Assembly: GCA_963575745.1 (NCBI GenBank)
Contig: CAUYUJ010019882.1
Coordinates: forward strand, 596,001-660,000
DNA: 64,000 nt
Direction of reading: 5' to 3'
Source of the DNA: Prorocentrum cordatum
Lineage: Eukaryota; Sar; Dinophyceae; Prorocentrales; Prorocentraceae
The notes beneath the pieces are model-generated. The model searched no databases and was not told where the DNA came from. It saw nothing but the letters and a program-made list of their open reading frames with translations. The position numbers and the translations under genes were made by a program. Within the stretch, counting starts at the first letter, position 1. The number at the start of each line of letters is the position of its first letter. Of the stretch, positions 29,591-42,031 are shown in pieces.

Positions 29591-30535
29591 GGCCCCTCGC
29601 TCCGTGGCTCATGTCCCCTCGTGTCCTCAAGCAAAGCCCGGGCTGCGTGCACCACGCTACCACACAACGTGCACTTGATGCCCCGCGGCGGCTCCTAGTC
29701 AGGCCGGGGGGGGAAACGAGGGGGGAGGAACTCGGATCGCGGAACTCGAAGATCCGTACAGTATTCTACGATGAGTTGCTGACAAGAAGGCGCAAGAACG
29801 CGATGCCGTTTACAGGCCAAGGGGGGGGCCATTCGTAGTGGGAAAAGGGTTTGCTGCTTCTGACGACGGACGATCGAGACGCGAAACGCAGTCGAAACAA
29901 GAAACCAACCTGCAACGGAGCAGCGAGTGCCCTTGCACTGGGGACGGAAGAGGACGAGGAGGAGAAAGTTCCTCCTCTGTCCCCCCTTTCCCTCCTCGTT
30001 CTTGCTCCGCATCCACCTCGTTATCGTCGTCCTTCTCCCTCCACCTTTCCCCCTACGCCTCCTCCCCCATGTCCTCTTTGCGCGCGAAAGTGTGGCGTCC
30101 CGCTTTCTAAACTGCGCCGCGTCAGAATCCGCTGGCCCGGCCAAGTTTGCTGGGTGCAGGCGCGCGCATGGAGGATGAGGATCTTACGACGGGAGCATGA
30201 ACAACTAGCGGAGGCGCAGACCTAGCAAGCCGCCTGCTGATTCGAGAATCCTCCGAACCAGCGGCGTGCTCAATATTCGCCTTCCCAGGCGAGCTTCAAA
30301 TAGTCGGCTGATCCAGACGTTTCTCGACTTCGCAAGTGGCCGGCGTTTCGGACGCCCCCCTCGATCTGCATCCTCCAGACAACACTCCCCCCGCCCCCAT
30401 TCCCCCGTCCTCTCCCCTCCTGCCTCGATCCACCAGGGAGGTGAACGTCATTTTGAAGACCCGCTGAGAAAATGATGCGCGATCGTCGCGTCGACAATGT
30501 CAAGGGCGAAAGTGATGATGATGGTGAAGATGGTT
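29591..30535. other. No gene that can be supported
   Basis: Mixed-composition DNA with an open minus-strand stretch at 29695-30144 (149 codons, Arg-rich, no splice signals or recognisable motif) and a purine-to-pyrimidine switch at about 29945-30080. Nothing firm. Confidence 0.4.
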
Positions 30536-31175
30536 TACTTTTGGTGTGGTTCCGTCTCGTTTTTGGGAAGGTCCTGTGCATTTGCTGCGATGTCCTGCGT
30601 ACTTGCTCGGTCCTGTTTACTTTGTGGGAGGTCCTGTGTACTTGTTGGGGGGTGATGTTCACTTGTTGGGAGGTCCTATGTACTTGGTCGAGCTCACCGT
30701 TACTTTTTGGGATGGTTCTGTTTAGCGTGTGGGAGGTCCCGTTGACATTTTGGGAAATCCTGTATACTGTTCGGGGGTCCTGTTTACTGTTTGGAAGGTT
30801 GCTTTTTGGGATGCGATGTCTACTTTTGTTTCGGATGCCCTTCGTTTTTTTTGGGTTGTCCTGTTCGGTTGCCAGGAAGTCCTGTTGACTTTGCGGGAGT
30901 CCGTTGCTTTTAGGGAGGTCTGGTTAACGTGTTGGGATGGCCCTGTTGACTTTTTGGGAGGTCCGGTTTGCTGTTTGGGAAGTCCTGTGCACTTGTTGGG
31001 AGGTCCTGCTTTCTTGTTAGGAGGTCTTACTCACTTTTTGCGATGCGCTGTCTACCATTTGCGAAGTTTTTCGCGTGATCATGTTTATTTTTTGGAAGGT
31101 CCTATTGCTTTCGGGGAGGTCCTGTTCACAGACGGGGAGGTCCTGTTTACTTCTCGGGATGGCCCCGCTAACTTT
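30536..31175 (+). repeat. Degenerate minisatellite of about 28 bp
   Basis: About 20 diverged copies of GGTCCTGTTTACTTGTTGGG with variable spacing. The plus-strand frame across it (30729-31997) is a by-product of the repeats. Confidence 0.75.
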
Positions 31176-31358
31176 CGGGGGGGGGGCCTCTGCAACCCGC
31201 GATTGTTCCGGCGGCAAAAGCGAGGGCGGACAGGGCGGGGGCGGGCAAGAAAGATAGCGACGACGAGAGCGATGCTGCGTTTTCCCTCTGCGAAGCCAGG
31301 GCGCCTCGAAGGTCAACGTGACGGACGGCCGCGGCTGAGGGGCGGCCGCCGCCATTCG

Positions 31359-32400
31359 TCAGGCTGCCATCGTCATACCGCCAAAGGCACGTCCGAAGGC
31401 CAAGCTACCATGATCACCTGCGGAGCGCCTGACCGCCAGAAGCACGTCCGACCGTCGGGATCTCATCGCCACATGCGGACGGGACGTGGCAATCCATGGG
31501 AACCAGATTCGACGCGCATGAGCTGGCAAGCGTTTTGTCTGGTCCTGCCGCGGTCGTTCACGGGCATGCTTTGCGCTCACTGGGTGGATGCGCAGCCGGT
31601 ACATGTCCCACCGAGAGGCCACGGCAGCGCCAGAATAGAACAGCTCGGCCAGCAGCACGCGATGCGCCAATCGCTGGAAGCACACGTGTCGCCGCGCTCC
31701 CTCTCCATGATCCAGTCGATCCTCTGCTGGTTCAGGTTGCATGTGTTCTCTTCTGTCACGAAGCGGGAATGCAGCCGGCGCCACGTGGCGTCGCTCTTCA
31801 TGAACTGGTTGCTCCAGAACCGCGGATGTCCAAGTTTGTCACGGAGATGGGCGGGAAACTCCTGCCACTGTCCCGTTCCCCCCCAACAGCGCACCTCCCC
31901 GTCGTGCCTGTTTAGCACGTGCTTGACGTATTCGTACTCCGGGTCACTGGAAAACGTGCCCCTCGGGAGCCTCTCCAACGCCGCCTGGAACTCCTGAGCC
32001 GTCAGGGCGCGGCAGCCGTCGTTCAAGGCTACGTCGGGGAACGCATTGCAGAACGCCCGCGGGCCACTCGAGCTAGACACCGAGAACTTCACGGTCCAGC
32101 TTCGTGAAGTAGTGCATCTGGCTGGAAGCGTGCGCCCGAAGCACCTCCCACAACCCACAGCGAATTTGCATGCCGTCGCTCTTGTGCCCGATGCCGACGA
32201 AGAACTCGTTCGCTTCAGGAATGGGATCGGCATTCTGGTCGAACCACTTTCCCAATCCATTCAAGGCAGCGCCATCCGCCCACACGGTCCACCCTACTAA
32301 ATGTAAGCAGAGACAAAAGCACGCTTCCAGTCCTGGCGAGGATTTGTCCGGGGTGTACGCGGCTAACCTCGCGGAGCTCCGCTTTGGCGGCATCGTCCAA
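31359..32400 (-). pseudogene. Decayed unknown gene (at least two frameshifts)
   Basis: Minus strand. The path runs from VWADGAALNGLGKWFDQNAD (about 32285) through FFVGIGHKSDGMQIRCGLWEVLRAH and HYFTKLDREVL (to about 32085). It shifts frame to FCNAFPDVALNDGCRALTAQ, YEYVKHVLNRHDGEVRCWGG, FWSNQFMKSDATWRRLHS and LNQQRIDWIMERE (to about 31705). It shifts again to RHVCFQRLAHRVLLAELFYSG and MYRLRIHPVSAKHARERP. The residue choice looks like real protein rather than noise. An upstream exon (QLDDAAKAELREV, about 32400-32360) may be joined by a short intron ending CATTTAG or TTAGTAG. No family recognised. Confidence 0.45.
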
Positions 32401-33640
32401 CTGGCCGACGGCCTGGATTAAGACAGGTGCCCCGTCAGCCGAACGGCAACTTCTCCCGCGCCACGGGGATCGGAATCGGCGTCGAACGGAGAGACGCTGT
32501 GAGAGCGGATCGTGGTTCGGCGCGGCATTGGCTCACTGTCGGCGGCGTCCTCGTCGGGCCCGCTGCCATTCTCATCGGCACTGGCGTCGTCGTCGCCACC
32601 GCCAGGGCTGGCCGACGGAAGCGCGCCAGAGGCGCCAGAGGCGAGCATCGCAGCCACGCGCGAACGCCACAGCATGCAAGGTGCGCGCGACCATAATGAT
32701 AGCCTGCGAACGCCACCACGTGCATGTGAGCCTGGCGGGGAGGGCGGGCGCCGGATTACCCAATCCCCCCAACCGGCAACAAGGTGATGGACGAGGGGAT
32801 AGCGCGCGCCACGGCCAAAACATTCAGGATGATGTTGGGAACGCCCGCTTCCTCCTCCTCGTCTCCAACTCCCATCCGCCGCTTCCCGCTTGCTGTCTCC
32901 TCTCTGTCCCTTCCCGCGTGCCTGATCGCATGTTTCGCCCCGGTGGCCCTGACCTCCTTCCTGCGCGTTCGCCGTCATCTGCTTGTTCCTCGGTCCCTTT
33001 CTGCCGGTCCGCCGCCGCGCAGCACAGACTGCCACGAGGCCGCGTTGCTTGCGATCTCTCCACAGGTTGAAAAACAAAAAACGGCATAAACATGAACTTT
33101 CGGTGGTCCCGCGCGAAATTTTGGTTTCTGGCGCGCGGGGCGCGCCAGGGGCGACGGACCTCCGACAACTTAGGATTGCGCCGTTCGTTATTCGATTAGG
33201 GTAGCGAACCCACAAAAGGCGTGCGCTCCCAACCACGCACACGGGCCCCCAGTCCGCGAGACCAACCTCGCGACGTGAAGGTTCGCGCAATGCGTACCTT
33301 CGAAACCAACTTCATACGTCCTGTTTTCCCTCCTGACCTGGGACCCCCGCAGCACCGCGCACGCTGACCGCCGCCCCGTGTAAAAAACCCAGGCCGGCGT
33401 GCTCCGGGCGAAAGGGGCCGGCGGACCTCCGACGAGCGGCGGGATCTGTCGGTCCCGCCGCTCCTCGGCGCGGCGGTGCCGGGCTCTACCTCCTCCTGCT
33501 CTTCCTCCTCCTCCTTCTCCTCCTCCTCCTTTCCTCGTCGGTGATGATGACGACGACGACGAGGACTTGAGGTAATATGGCTTTCGGGCGCCTGAATCCC
33601 GTTAGTGGGACCAGCTTCCTGGTGTTACCACCCTGGAGGG
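32401..33640. other. No gene that can be supported
   Basis: GC-rich, with multiple overlapping low-complexity frames on both strands and a short CTC tract (33486-33535). No consistent coding path or repeat family was found. Confidence 0.4.
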
Positions 33641-33644
33641 CACG

Positions 33645-34340
33645 GTGGCCCCAATGCATGCCAAAGCGTGCCAAAGCATGTCGAAGCATGCGAAAGCATG
33701 CCAAAGCCTGTCAACGCACGCCAATTAATGTCAACACGTGCCAGTGCACGCCAATGCATACCAAGGCATGCCAATGCATGCCAAATCATGCCAATGCCAG
33801 CTAAAGCATGCCAATGCTGGCCAAAGCATCCCAATGCAAGCCAAAGCATGCGAAAGCATGCCAACGCATGCCAATGCATACAAATGCATGCAAGTGCATG
33901 CCAGTGCGTGCCGATGCAACGCATGCCACAACATGTCAAATGATGCCGAAGCATGCGTAAGCATTCCGCATGCCATCGCATGCCGATGCATGCCAATGCA
34001 TCCGAATGCATGCCAACGCATGCAAACTCATGCCAGATCATACGCAAGCATGCCAGACCATGCATATCATGCACATCAATACATGATATGCATGCCAATG
34101 CATGCCAAATCATGTCAAAGCATGCGCAAGCATGCCATAGCATGCCAATCAATGCCAAAACATGCGCAATTATGTCAATGCATGCGCAAGCATTCTCCAA
34201 AGCATGTCAAAGCATTCAGAAGCAAGCACAACCATGCAAATTCATGCCAATGCCAGCCAAACATGCCTAATCATGCAAAGGCCAGCCAACGCATGCCCAA
34301 GCATGCGCAACGCATGCCAAAGCATGCCAATGCATGCCAT
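33645..34340 (+). repeat. CATGCCAA/GCATGCCAATG satellite-like array
   Basis: About 60 imperfect copies of an 10-15-base unit around GCATGCCAA, so the palindrome GCATGC is repeated throughout. The long Met/His/Ala/Cys ORFs on either strand are repeat artefacts. Confidence 0.9.
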
Positions 34341-34344
34341 TGGA

Positions 34345-34660
34345 GAGATGACGATGACGATGATGTTGTTGATGGTGATGATGATGCTGATGACGATGCT
34401 GCTGATGCCGATGCTGATGCCGCTGCTGCTGATGCTGATGATGCTGATGGTCATGATGATGATAATGATGTTGATGCTGCTGATGATGATGACGATGATG
34501 TTGGTGGTGCTGGTTGGGGTGATGATAATGATAATGATGATGATGCTGATGATGACGATGATGATGATGGTGATGGTGATGGTGATGGTGATGATGATGC
34601 TGATGCTGATGCTGATGGTGATGGTGATGGTGATGGTGATGGTGATGGTGATGGTGATGG

Positions 34661-34740
<80 letters not shown>

Positions 34741-34742
34741 GT
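34345..34742 (+). repeat. GAT/GATGGT microsatellite
   Basis: Nearly 400 bp of GAT triplets with GCT and GGT variants, pure GAT at the 3' end (34660-34740). It abuts the CATGCCAA array directly. Poly-His and poly-Asp frames are artefacts. Confidence 0.95.
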
Positions 34743-36827
34743 AATCCTCCTCCTCTTCCTCCCCGTCTTCTTCCTCCATCCCGTCCCTCCTCCAATCCCG
34801 TTCCTCCTCCCACCCCTCTCCTCCTGCCGTGCCGTTCCCTCCCTCCCTCTCCTCCCTCTCCTCCCTCTCCTCTCCTTGCCCCATGGCTCAAAAAGGAATG
34901 GGCCCTACGTTCCGGCCCCCCTCCTCGGAAGCCGAAAGATGGCCTCTCGGGGTGGCGCTTTTGGAGCCCTCCGTGGCCCTCTTGGGCCGTACTGGGCCTG
35001 GGCCCCTCTAATTAGGGCTCCCGTTTGGGCCTCTCCTCTCCGGGCTTTCTTGGGGCCCTCCGGGCCTCCTCTTGGGGCTCTCGGTTTGCGTTTTTCCTGG
35101 GTTTGGGTTTTCCCTCAGTTTTGGCTTATTTTCCTTTATTTTCCTTGGTTTGGGTTTTCCCTCGGTTTTTCTTCGGCTTCCTCGGTTAAGGAGGACCCCC
35201 CCCCCTCCTGGGGCTCCTCTTGGGGCTCTCTGGGGCTCCCCCTCCGCACGAGCTCGCCCTGCACGCCCAAATGGGCAATCGGGGCGCGTGATCGCGTGAT
35301 CGCGTTTGCGTGCCCGTGCTGCCAATCGGATGCGAATGTCATCGAGGCCCCAATCGCCCGAAACGTTGTCGAAGAACTCGGAGACGCACTGTCCCGGGTC
35401 AATGCAAACCCAGGCCAATTCAACTTCACAAAATCCTGCAAAATCCTGCAGGATCCTGCCCGCTAGTCCGGGTCAGGGAAACCCTGGCTTTGCAGGATCC
35501 TGCAAAATCTGGCGCTCCGCTCTGGCTGACCCCCGTTTGCGTTGACCTCCGTCTCTAGGCTCCCCGAGACCGGCTCTGATGGTCCTGGGGCCCGTGGAAG
35601 GCGATGGGGCCTTCGGCAGAGCCACGCTCAGTCCGTCGCCGGGTGGGGGCGGGCTCGCTCGCGTGCTGTCGCCGCCTGTGCTGGCGCACGTGCGCGTATG
35701 GCCCCCATGCAACCAGCAGCCTGTGGTTTGGCTCTCGAGGATATCTCCGAGGTCTGGCGGATCGGGTCAGGACCAAACAATCTCATACAATCTCATTGAC
35801 GAATCGAACACGGACAAAATTGGATCTCTGGGATCTGGCGGTTCTCGAGGATGTCCCCGCGCCGCGTCCTTCACACAGCGCTCCAGAAGGCACTGGGAGC
35901 GCTGCAGAACGCCCTGGAACGGTTTATACCTGTCCTTAGAGAGGCCTCCCAAGTTGAGTCCGAGTAATAGGGTCGGATGATCTCGCCGCATCGCCTATGC
36001 AGCGGCCCGCATGGAGAAAATCAAGCTCCACACCAAGCCGCATCGCCGATGCATCTGCGATGCTGCGCGATCCTCCGACCCCATCTACTCGGACCCCATC
36101 TCGGAGGCCTACCATTTACTGCCAAAGCCGTTCAAAAGCAGTCCCCGGACCCCTCCCCGGGTCCATGAAATGTAGCTTTTTGTCCCCGATCCGTTTTTGA
36201 CGGCCCCAGGGCCCGAAAACGGCCCTCGGAGGCCCAAAAAGACAAAAACCCTTTCCGAACCCAGAACCTCGGACCTGCCAGACCTCGCACCTAGACTGAT
36301 GAGCAATCAAAGTGCCCCTAACCCTTTGGGAGGGGACCCGAGTTGGCAGGGCCAAAAACATTAGGGATAGAGGGTCTGTTTTGCAGATGTATCAGACGAA
36401 GCCATCCACGTGTTTAGGCATACCCGTTAAATTAGGCCACGAATTCATTGTGTTGTTAGGGTTAGGGGCTGCGTCGTGCTGAACGACGGACTGTCCTCCC
36501 CGTGCTTCCCGCCTCTTTTGCCTTTGCCGCGTTCTTCTCCGCGTCTCTCTGTGCCTCTGTTGGTTCCCGAGGCCTCTTGGGCCGTGTTGGGGCGATCCTG
36601 GAAGCCTCTTTGGCCGCCTTGAAGCGCCGGTGAGCGAAAAGGCGAGATTGCCCAAAACCTTCAAAATATCAGGGGAAATCACAAATTCCACCTCTGTGGG
36701 CCCTCTTGGGGGGTCTCTTGAAGGCCTTTTGGGGCGTCTTTTCGCTGTCAGGAGGCCGTCTTTGGCGTCTTGGATCGCTCTTGGAAGCCTCGACTCGCTT
36801 GAGCCCGCCGGCTCAAGCCCTGGCCTT
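34743..36827. other. No gene that can be supported; nested palindromes at 35430-35510
   Basis: Contains a pyrimidine block (34745-34880), a CTC(C/T)TTGGGGC-rich stretch like the inside of element A (34940-35240) and the repeated dyad TTTGCAGGATCCTGCAAA (35490-35507) with relatives at 35430-35460. A GAGCGCTGCAGAACGCCCTGG block (about 35860-35930) recurs in looser form at 39085-39150 and, inverted, 59085-59130. Confidence 0.4.
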
Positions 36828-36983
36828 AAGTCGGGCGTGTCCCCCTACAGGGGGATTTTGGACGAAAAATAAAAAAATACTCACAAATACTCAAAAGATG
36901 CCCAAAAATACTCAGAAAATAGTCCCCAGACTATTTTTATTACTATTTTTGAATATTCACCCCGTAGGGGGACACGCCCGACT
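36828..36983. mobile_element. MITE D, copy 1 (156 bp)
   Basis: Left end AAGTCGGGCGTGTCCCCCTA, right end the complementary TAGGGGGACACGCCCGACT; the interior is AT-rich with A and T runs. Two further copies lie within 3 kb. No target duplication is obvious. Confidence 0.8.
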
Positions 36984-37149
36984 GAACCCTGGCCCTCGGC
37001 CCCGCTCGCCCCCCCAGGGGCTCGGAACGCCAGCAAGGCCGCTCGGCTACATTGTGGTCGCCGCGCGGGGTCGTGCGCGGCCAGAAGCGCCGCCGCACGC
37101 TCTTCGGGCGCGGCCGTGGAAAAGCTCTCGGGGCGGCGGCGCGCCTAGG

Positions 37150-37720
37150 GGCGGCTTGTCGGGCCGGAGGAGAAGGAGGAGGAGGAGGAGGAGGAAGAGG
37201 GAGGAGGAGGAGGGGGAGGGGGAGGAGGAGAAGGGGAGGAGAGCTAATAGGAGTCAAGCTAGCCACGGGGCGGCGGCGCGCCGAGAGGGGCTCCAGGCTG
37301 GAGGAGGAGGTCCAGAGAGGGGAGGAGGAGGAGGAGGGGGAGGAGGAGGAGAGGAGGAGAGAGGAGGGGAGGAGGAGGAGGAGGAGGAGGAGGAGGAGGC
37401 GCAAAGCTTCGGGTCGGTGGTCGACTACAGAACTCGGTTACCCCAAAGCTGCTTCTTCGCCGAGATTGCTCGTAGACCAACGGGAAGTATACGCTGCTTT
37501 TCTAGATTCGACGAGACTTGCAAGTCTGGGGTGACCCAATTCTGCAGCCGATCTCCTCCTCGAAAGCTTTGGGTCAAGGTAGCCAGCGCTGCGGCGCGCC
37601 GAGGGGGGCGTCGGGGTTGGAGGAGGAGGTCCAGAAGGAGGAGGAGGAGGAGGGGGAGGAGGAGGAGCAGGAGGAGGAGGATGAGGAGGGAGGAGGGGGA
37701 GGAGGAGGAGCCGCAAGGCG
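37150..37720. repeat. GGA/GAG purine tracts around short GC-rich blocks
   Basis: Three GGA-rich runs (about 37165-37240, 37295-37400, 37615-37715), with a related sequence between them (ACTACAGAACTCGG, AGATTGCTCG, GGCGCGCCGAG). This suggests a diverged duplication of about 290 bp. Non-coding; Glu/Arg-rich frames are artefacts. Confidence 0.6.
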
Positions 37721-38458
37721 CCGGATCAAGCCACGGTCGGGAACTTTTGCGCAGCGTGCTGCGGCGGCGGCCCCGGCGACACGCTGCGCCGTGCGAGTGG
37801 ATGGCGTGTCGCTCCGCTCCGCGGGGCGGGAGGCTCGGGAAAGCTCAGGATTTTGACGCCTCAGGGCCGCGACGTGGACAGCGGGTCGCGCCGTAGCGTG
37901 GTGCGCCAGAATCGGCGGAGCGACACGCTATTCAAAAGTTCCCGACCGTAGCCAGGCCGAGCGAGTCAGAAAGCCCGCCTTTCCCACTCTCCCCCATAAC
38001 ATACAGTCAAGACGCTGAAACAAGGAACGCCTCGGGTGCGGAAGGGGCTCGCTGTTCCTTCAGCTCTTCCATGGCTCCTCCTCCATCACTCCTCGTGCAC
38101 CAGGGCGCTTCTGGGGCCAAGAAGGGGCTTCGTTCCTTATTTAGCGTCCCTTCTAAGGACTGTAAGAATACTGTGGCACAACCTGCGATTGGGCTTTGAA
38201 CGCGTTCCCACCTCGCGAACGGAAGGCGCTCGCGTGCGGCCCCGCCTCCGACGACCTGGCGAGGGGAGAACTACTCCGGGTCGGAGAGGCGAGGGCCTCC
38301 CAGAGGGTGGCTCCGGGTCGGGGAAGGAAGCGCAAGGCTTCGGGTCGGCGGGCGGCTTCGGGTCGGAGGACGAAGGGTAGGGCGTCGGGGGGCCCTCTGG
38401 GTCGGAAGCGTGCGGCTTCGAGCTTTGCTTACAGACAGCCCCCCCCCCAGGTACTCTT

Positions 38459-38614
38459 AAGTCGGGCGTGTCCCCCTACAGGGGGATTTTCGACGAAAAA
38501 TAAAAAAAAACTAAAAAAATACTCCAAAGTGGCCCAAAATGCTAAAAACATACCCCCCTGACTATTTTTTTGCTATTTTTGAATTTCCCCCCTTTAGAGG
38601 GACAAGCCCGACTT
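38459..38614. mobile_element. MITE D, copy 2 (156 bp)
   Basis: AAGTCGGGCGTGTCCCCCTA at the left; TAGAGGGACAAGCCCGACTT at the right. The AT-rich interior is diverged from copy 1. Confidence 0.8.
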
Positions 38615-39629
38615 GAAGGTGCTCCCGGCTGGCCTCAACAAGCTCCCCGAGCAGCCTGGGGCGGTCTCAACACCCTGGCGCCGCCTCTGGCGGCGCCCGT
38701 GGGGCGCCCCGCGCCCCCCAGGCTTGGGACGGAGGGACTGCCACCGCAACCGAGAACCCAACACGGTGAGACATGAAACCGAGAACCGCAATCGAAAACC
38801 GAGAACCGAGAACCGAGAACCGCAACCGAGAAGCGCAACTGCCCCATGGCGAACCACGAACACCGCCACCGAGAACCCAACAGTGGGGGACCGATCCCTG
38901 GGCGGTGGCATGCCCGACCGCCACTCAGCACGGGACGATGCTCAGGCGCGCCACCGGCGAGGGGTCGGTCCGCCCCCGATGCGTTCTCGGTGGCGGTGGT
39001 CCACGTTGCTCCTCTGAAGGTACATCTCGGGGATGTCGGAGAGCCGGCCTGGTTCTGGAGGATGTAGTGGGCGCCGAGGCCGTTCCAGAGCGCCCCAGGC
39101 CCAGAACGCTCTGAGAGCTATCTGGAACGCTCTGGAACGATTCAGACGGCGGCATGGTTTGTCGGAAACCCTCGGGGCCTTCTGAAGAGCCCCTTCCGTG
39201 ACCACGGAAAGATCTTTCGGCAATGACTCTCCAATTACGTGTACGTAGCATTGTACATTTACGCAGTCCCTGCTCTTGAGGACGGCGTGGCGCGCTCACC
39301 AGTGGGGAACTCGAATTGAACCCACGTCCCCGCACCGATCCAAGAAATCAGAGGGAACAGCACTCAGCGTTATCGCATGCACTTTCTTGAATAATGTTCT
39401 TCTCACCCAAACCTCCGATGCCTTCACCATTTCAATACGGAATCCCTGGAGCTCCGGATCACTTTCCAGGAGCCAGCTTTCTGTACTGGATGCTCCGGAC
39501 TTCACAATCAAAAGGGGGTGGTCTGATTATGTTTGGGGTCTGCTTGGAGCTGTCCTGGAAGGTTCCAGCGGGGTCTGGGCAGAACTGCTGGCTTGGGAGG
39601 GTTTCGTCTCCCTTCCTTCCATTACGATG

Positions 39630-39784
39630 AAGTCGGGCGTGTCCCCCTACAGGGGGATTTTGGGCGAAAAATGAAAAATGCTCAAAAGATACCCCCCAAA
39701 CACTCAAAAATGGTCAAAAAACGTCCCCATACTATGTTTTGTCTATTTTTGTATATTCCTCCTGTAGAGGGACAGGCCCAACTT
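39630..39784. mobile_element. MITE D, copy 3 (155 bp)
   Basis: AAGTCGGGCGTGTCCCCCTA at the left; TAGAGGGACAGGCCCAACTT at the right. Left ends are almost identical among copies, while right ends have drifted. Confidence 0.8.
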
Positions 39785-40105
39785 AACATTACGAAGTTTG
39801 GATTAGTCGCTGTTGACTCATCCAGAACCCGGCGAGGGCCCCAGGCCGAACATCACGAGAAACCTGTCTTGATCTCCAGGGAGGTCCACGCAGAAGGCGC
39901 GAGGCCTTCCGTCGGCAACGGGCACGGGGGACGGTGAGACGGAGAAGCCTTTTCCTCAGAATGCGGCGGGACTTCTCAGAAGCCCTCGCGCCTCCTGAAA
40001 GAAATTCCGCGTCTTCCACGCAGGCTGAGACAACTTCTCAGAGAGCCGGGGGACTTCCGAGGCATCTGAGAAAGGCCGCCTCCTTCTCGCCAGGGCTGAA
40101 CCTAA

Positions 40106-40240
40106 ACGGTGTTGTTCGTTTTCGTTGTGTTTTCGTTTTCCCTCGCTTTTGTCTCGAATCCGCCTTTACCTGCAAAACGAAGCCGAAACGAAAACGGCCA
40201 ACGAAATCGCCAAAAACATTGTTTAGGTCCAGCCCTGCTT
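40106..40240 (+). repeat. Dispersed repeat C, copy 1
   Basis: GTTTTCGTTTTCCCTCGCTT, then GCAAAACGAAGCCGAAACGA, AAACGGCCAACGAAATCGCC and GTTTAGGTC. The same order of blocks occurs at 60690-60825. The CGTTTTCG and CGAAAACG halves can pair. Confidence 0.7.
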
Positions 40241-40835
40241 CGCACTTCTCTCCACGGCTCGCCGCCGATTCGGAGCCCTCTGAGAGCCCAGGCCCCCGAC
40301 GTCGTGACTTTGTCGCAGCGTGGACCCCCGAGAGAGCAGGCCAATGGGGTGGTGCGCGTGGTGGCTTTTCCTTCGAGAGCGAGAATGAAGATGATGATGG
40401 AGGAGAGTGTGATGTTGGTGATGATGATTAGTACGATGATGCTGATGATGCTGATGTGGATGATGCAAATGACGTCGATGACGCTGATGATGCTGACGGC
40501 ACTGGCCAGGATGATGACGACGACGGCAATAAAAGCTATACCAGCGATATTCGGGATTCCTGGCATGGGGCTGGCGGAGCGGAGCAAGGTTCTTGAATGC
40601 AGTCGCTCTCTCGCCCGTCGGCTAACTCCCGCTGGCCATCAAACGGGCCAGGGGCGCGTCGGTCCCAAATGACCTTCGGGGTGCACGGGTACTTGCCGTT
40701 CTTCTGCTGCTTGGGGTAATGATAGTGTGCCCCTTCGAATGCTCAGCGTCGCGCGCGTCCACGAGCTCGTCGCGCTCGCGGCAGAAGAACATCACAGTGA
40801 ACTTGTGACGAGACCGCCGCATCACGTTGAATGTT

Positions 40836-42031
40836 TCAGCCTACCCGCGGAAGCGCGATAATGAGCTGTTCTGCGGCTGCTGCATTGATCTTGATCACCC
40901 GCCTCCTCAACCACAGCGCCTTCAAGGGGTCGCGCGGGCAGGTCGCCGCATGCCCGCGCGCGTGAAAGTTGTCTACGCGGTAATATTTCAGCTGGTCGAA
41001 GTCGCAGCGCCACTGATCGTTCGGCATGCAGGCCCACGCGCGACCCGCGATCAACGCTTTGCAGCGGGGGCAACGCGGCAACGCCATCTTTCACCACCTC
41101 GTTGTTCTCGGGTTGGGCCTGCTCGTTAGCGGCTACGATGCGTTGCGAGGCTGGGCGCGAGACCATGAATCAGCCACGCGCGCGCGTCCCCCCGAGTCTC
41201 CGAGGGCGACCTGCTCGCGGCGCAGCGCGCCCTCACCTTCTCGCGGCCGTCCACGACCAGCTCGCGCACCCCGTCACGATCCGTGGGGGGAGACGGTCTC
41301 GCGCACGTGTTTGCTGTTTTTCGCGGGTGCGCCGTCGCGCGGGTCCCCGCCGATGACGACGTTCGGGCGATGGCCAATTGGCTGGCTCCAGCTCCTGCGT
41401 GCACATGCGGAAGAACATGGTGGCATCTTTGAACTGCTTGTGGATGTTGGCAACGACGTCGCCGGAACCGCGCACCTGCTCGCATGGCCAATATGCGCTC
41501 GATGGCGGCAAGAATCGCCGAAGCAAGACGCATTCATGATGTGTCAACAGCTTCCGGATGAATGCTCGCCCCGCGGAGACGAAGATAATGCTGGTCCGCA
41601 AGTCGGAAACTCCGCAAGTGTCGACATGGCCGTGCGGCGCCACGAAGAGGTTGCACATGCGAGCGGTGCGGCAATGGCGGCTTTGGCCGCTGTGTCGCAC
41701 GCGTAATGCCAGACGCTCCGTTCAGATCGAGGACGAAGGCGAGCGTGTGGCGGAACCGCGAGAGGTCGCCCCCGCAGACGCAGTTGGTGACGCGGGCCCC
41801 CGCGAAGCTATGCAGGGGCTGCGGCGGCGCGCTCGCTGGCACCATGCGCACTCTGACTATGGCGGATACAGGCGCGCCTAATCCACTGGCGCGCTGCGGC
41901 GCTTGATCACTCGTGCGACGAGTGACGGCGATGGGGTCGCGCGGTCGGCGAGATCCGTTCCGCCCCTCGCCATGTAGAGCAACAGCTGGGCGCAAGTGAA
42001 CTGTATTCACCCGGGCCGAACGCTCGCCCAA
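40836..42031 (-). pseudogene. Decayed unknown gene with several frame changes
   Basis: Minus strand. Protein-like stretches follow each other in different frames: VTNCVCGGDLSRFRHTLAFV (about 41790), MCNLFVAPHGHVDTCGVSDL then IIFVSAGRAFIRKLLTHHEC (about 41660-41520), ANIHKQFKDATMFFRMCTQELE (about 41450), NVVIGGDPRDGAPAKNSKHV (about 41360), DGVRELVVDGREKVRARCAA, then VAANEQAQPENNEVV. Last comes a possible separate small ORF, MALPRCPRCKALIAGRAWAC to IIALPRVG (40836-41087), with a CPRC zinc-like pair. No family recognised. It looks like the remains of one gene eroded by indels. Confidence 0.4.

Noticed and set aside
33738-35015. 425- and 434-codon ORFs and a poly-His ORF
   Set aside because: They only follow the CATGCCAA and GAT repeats.
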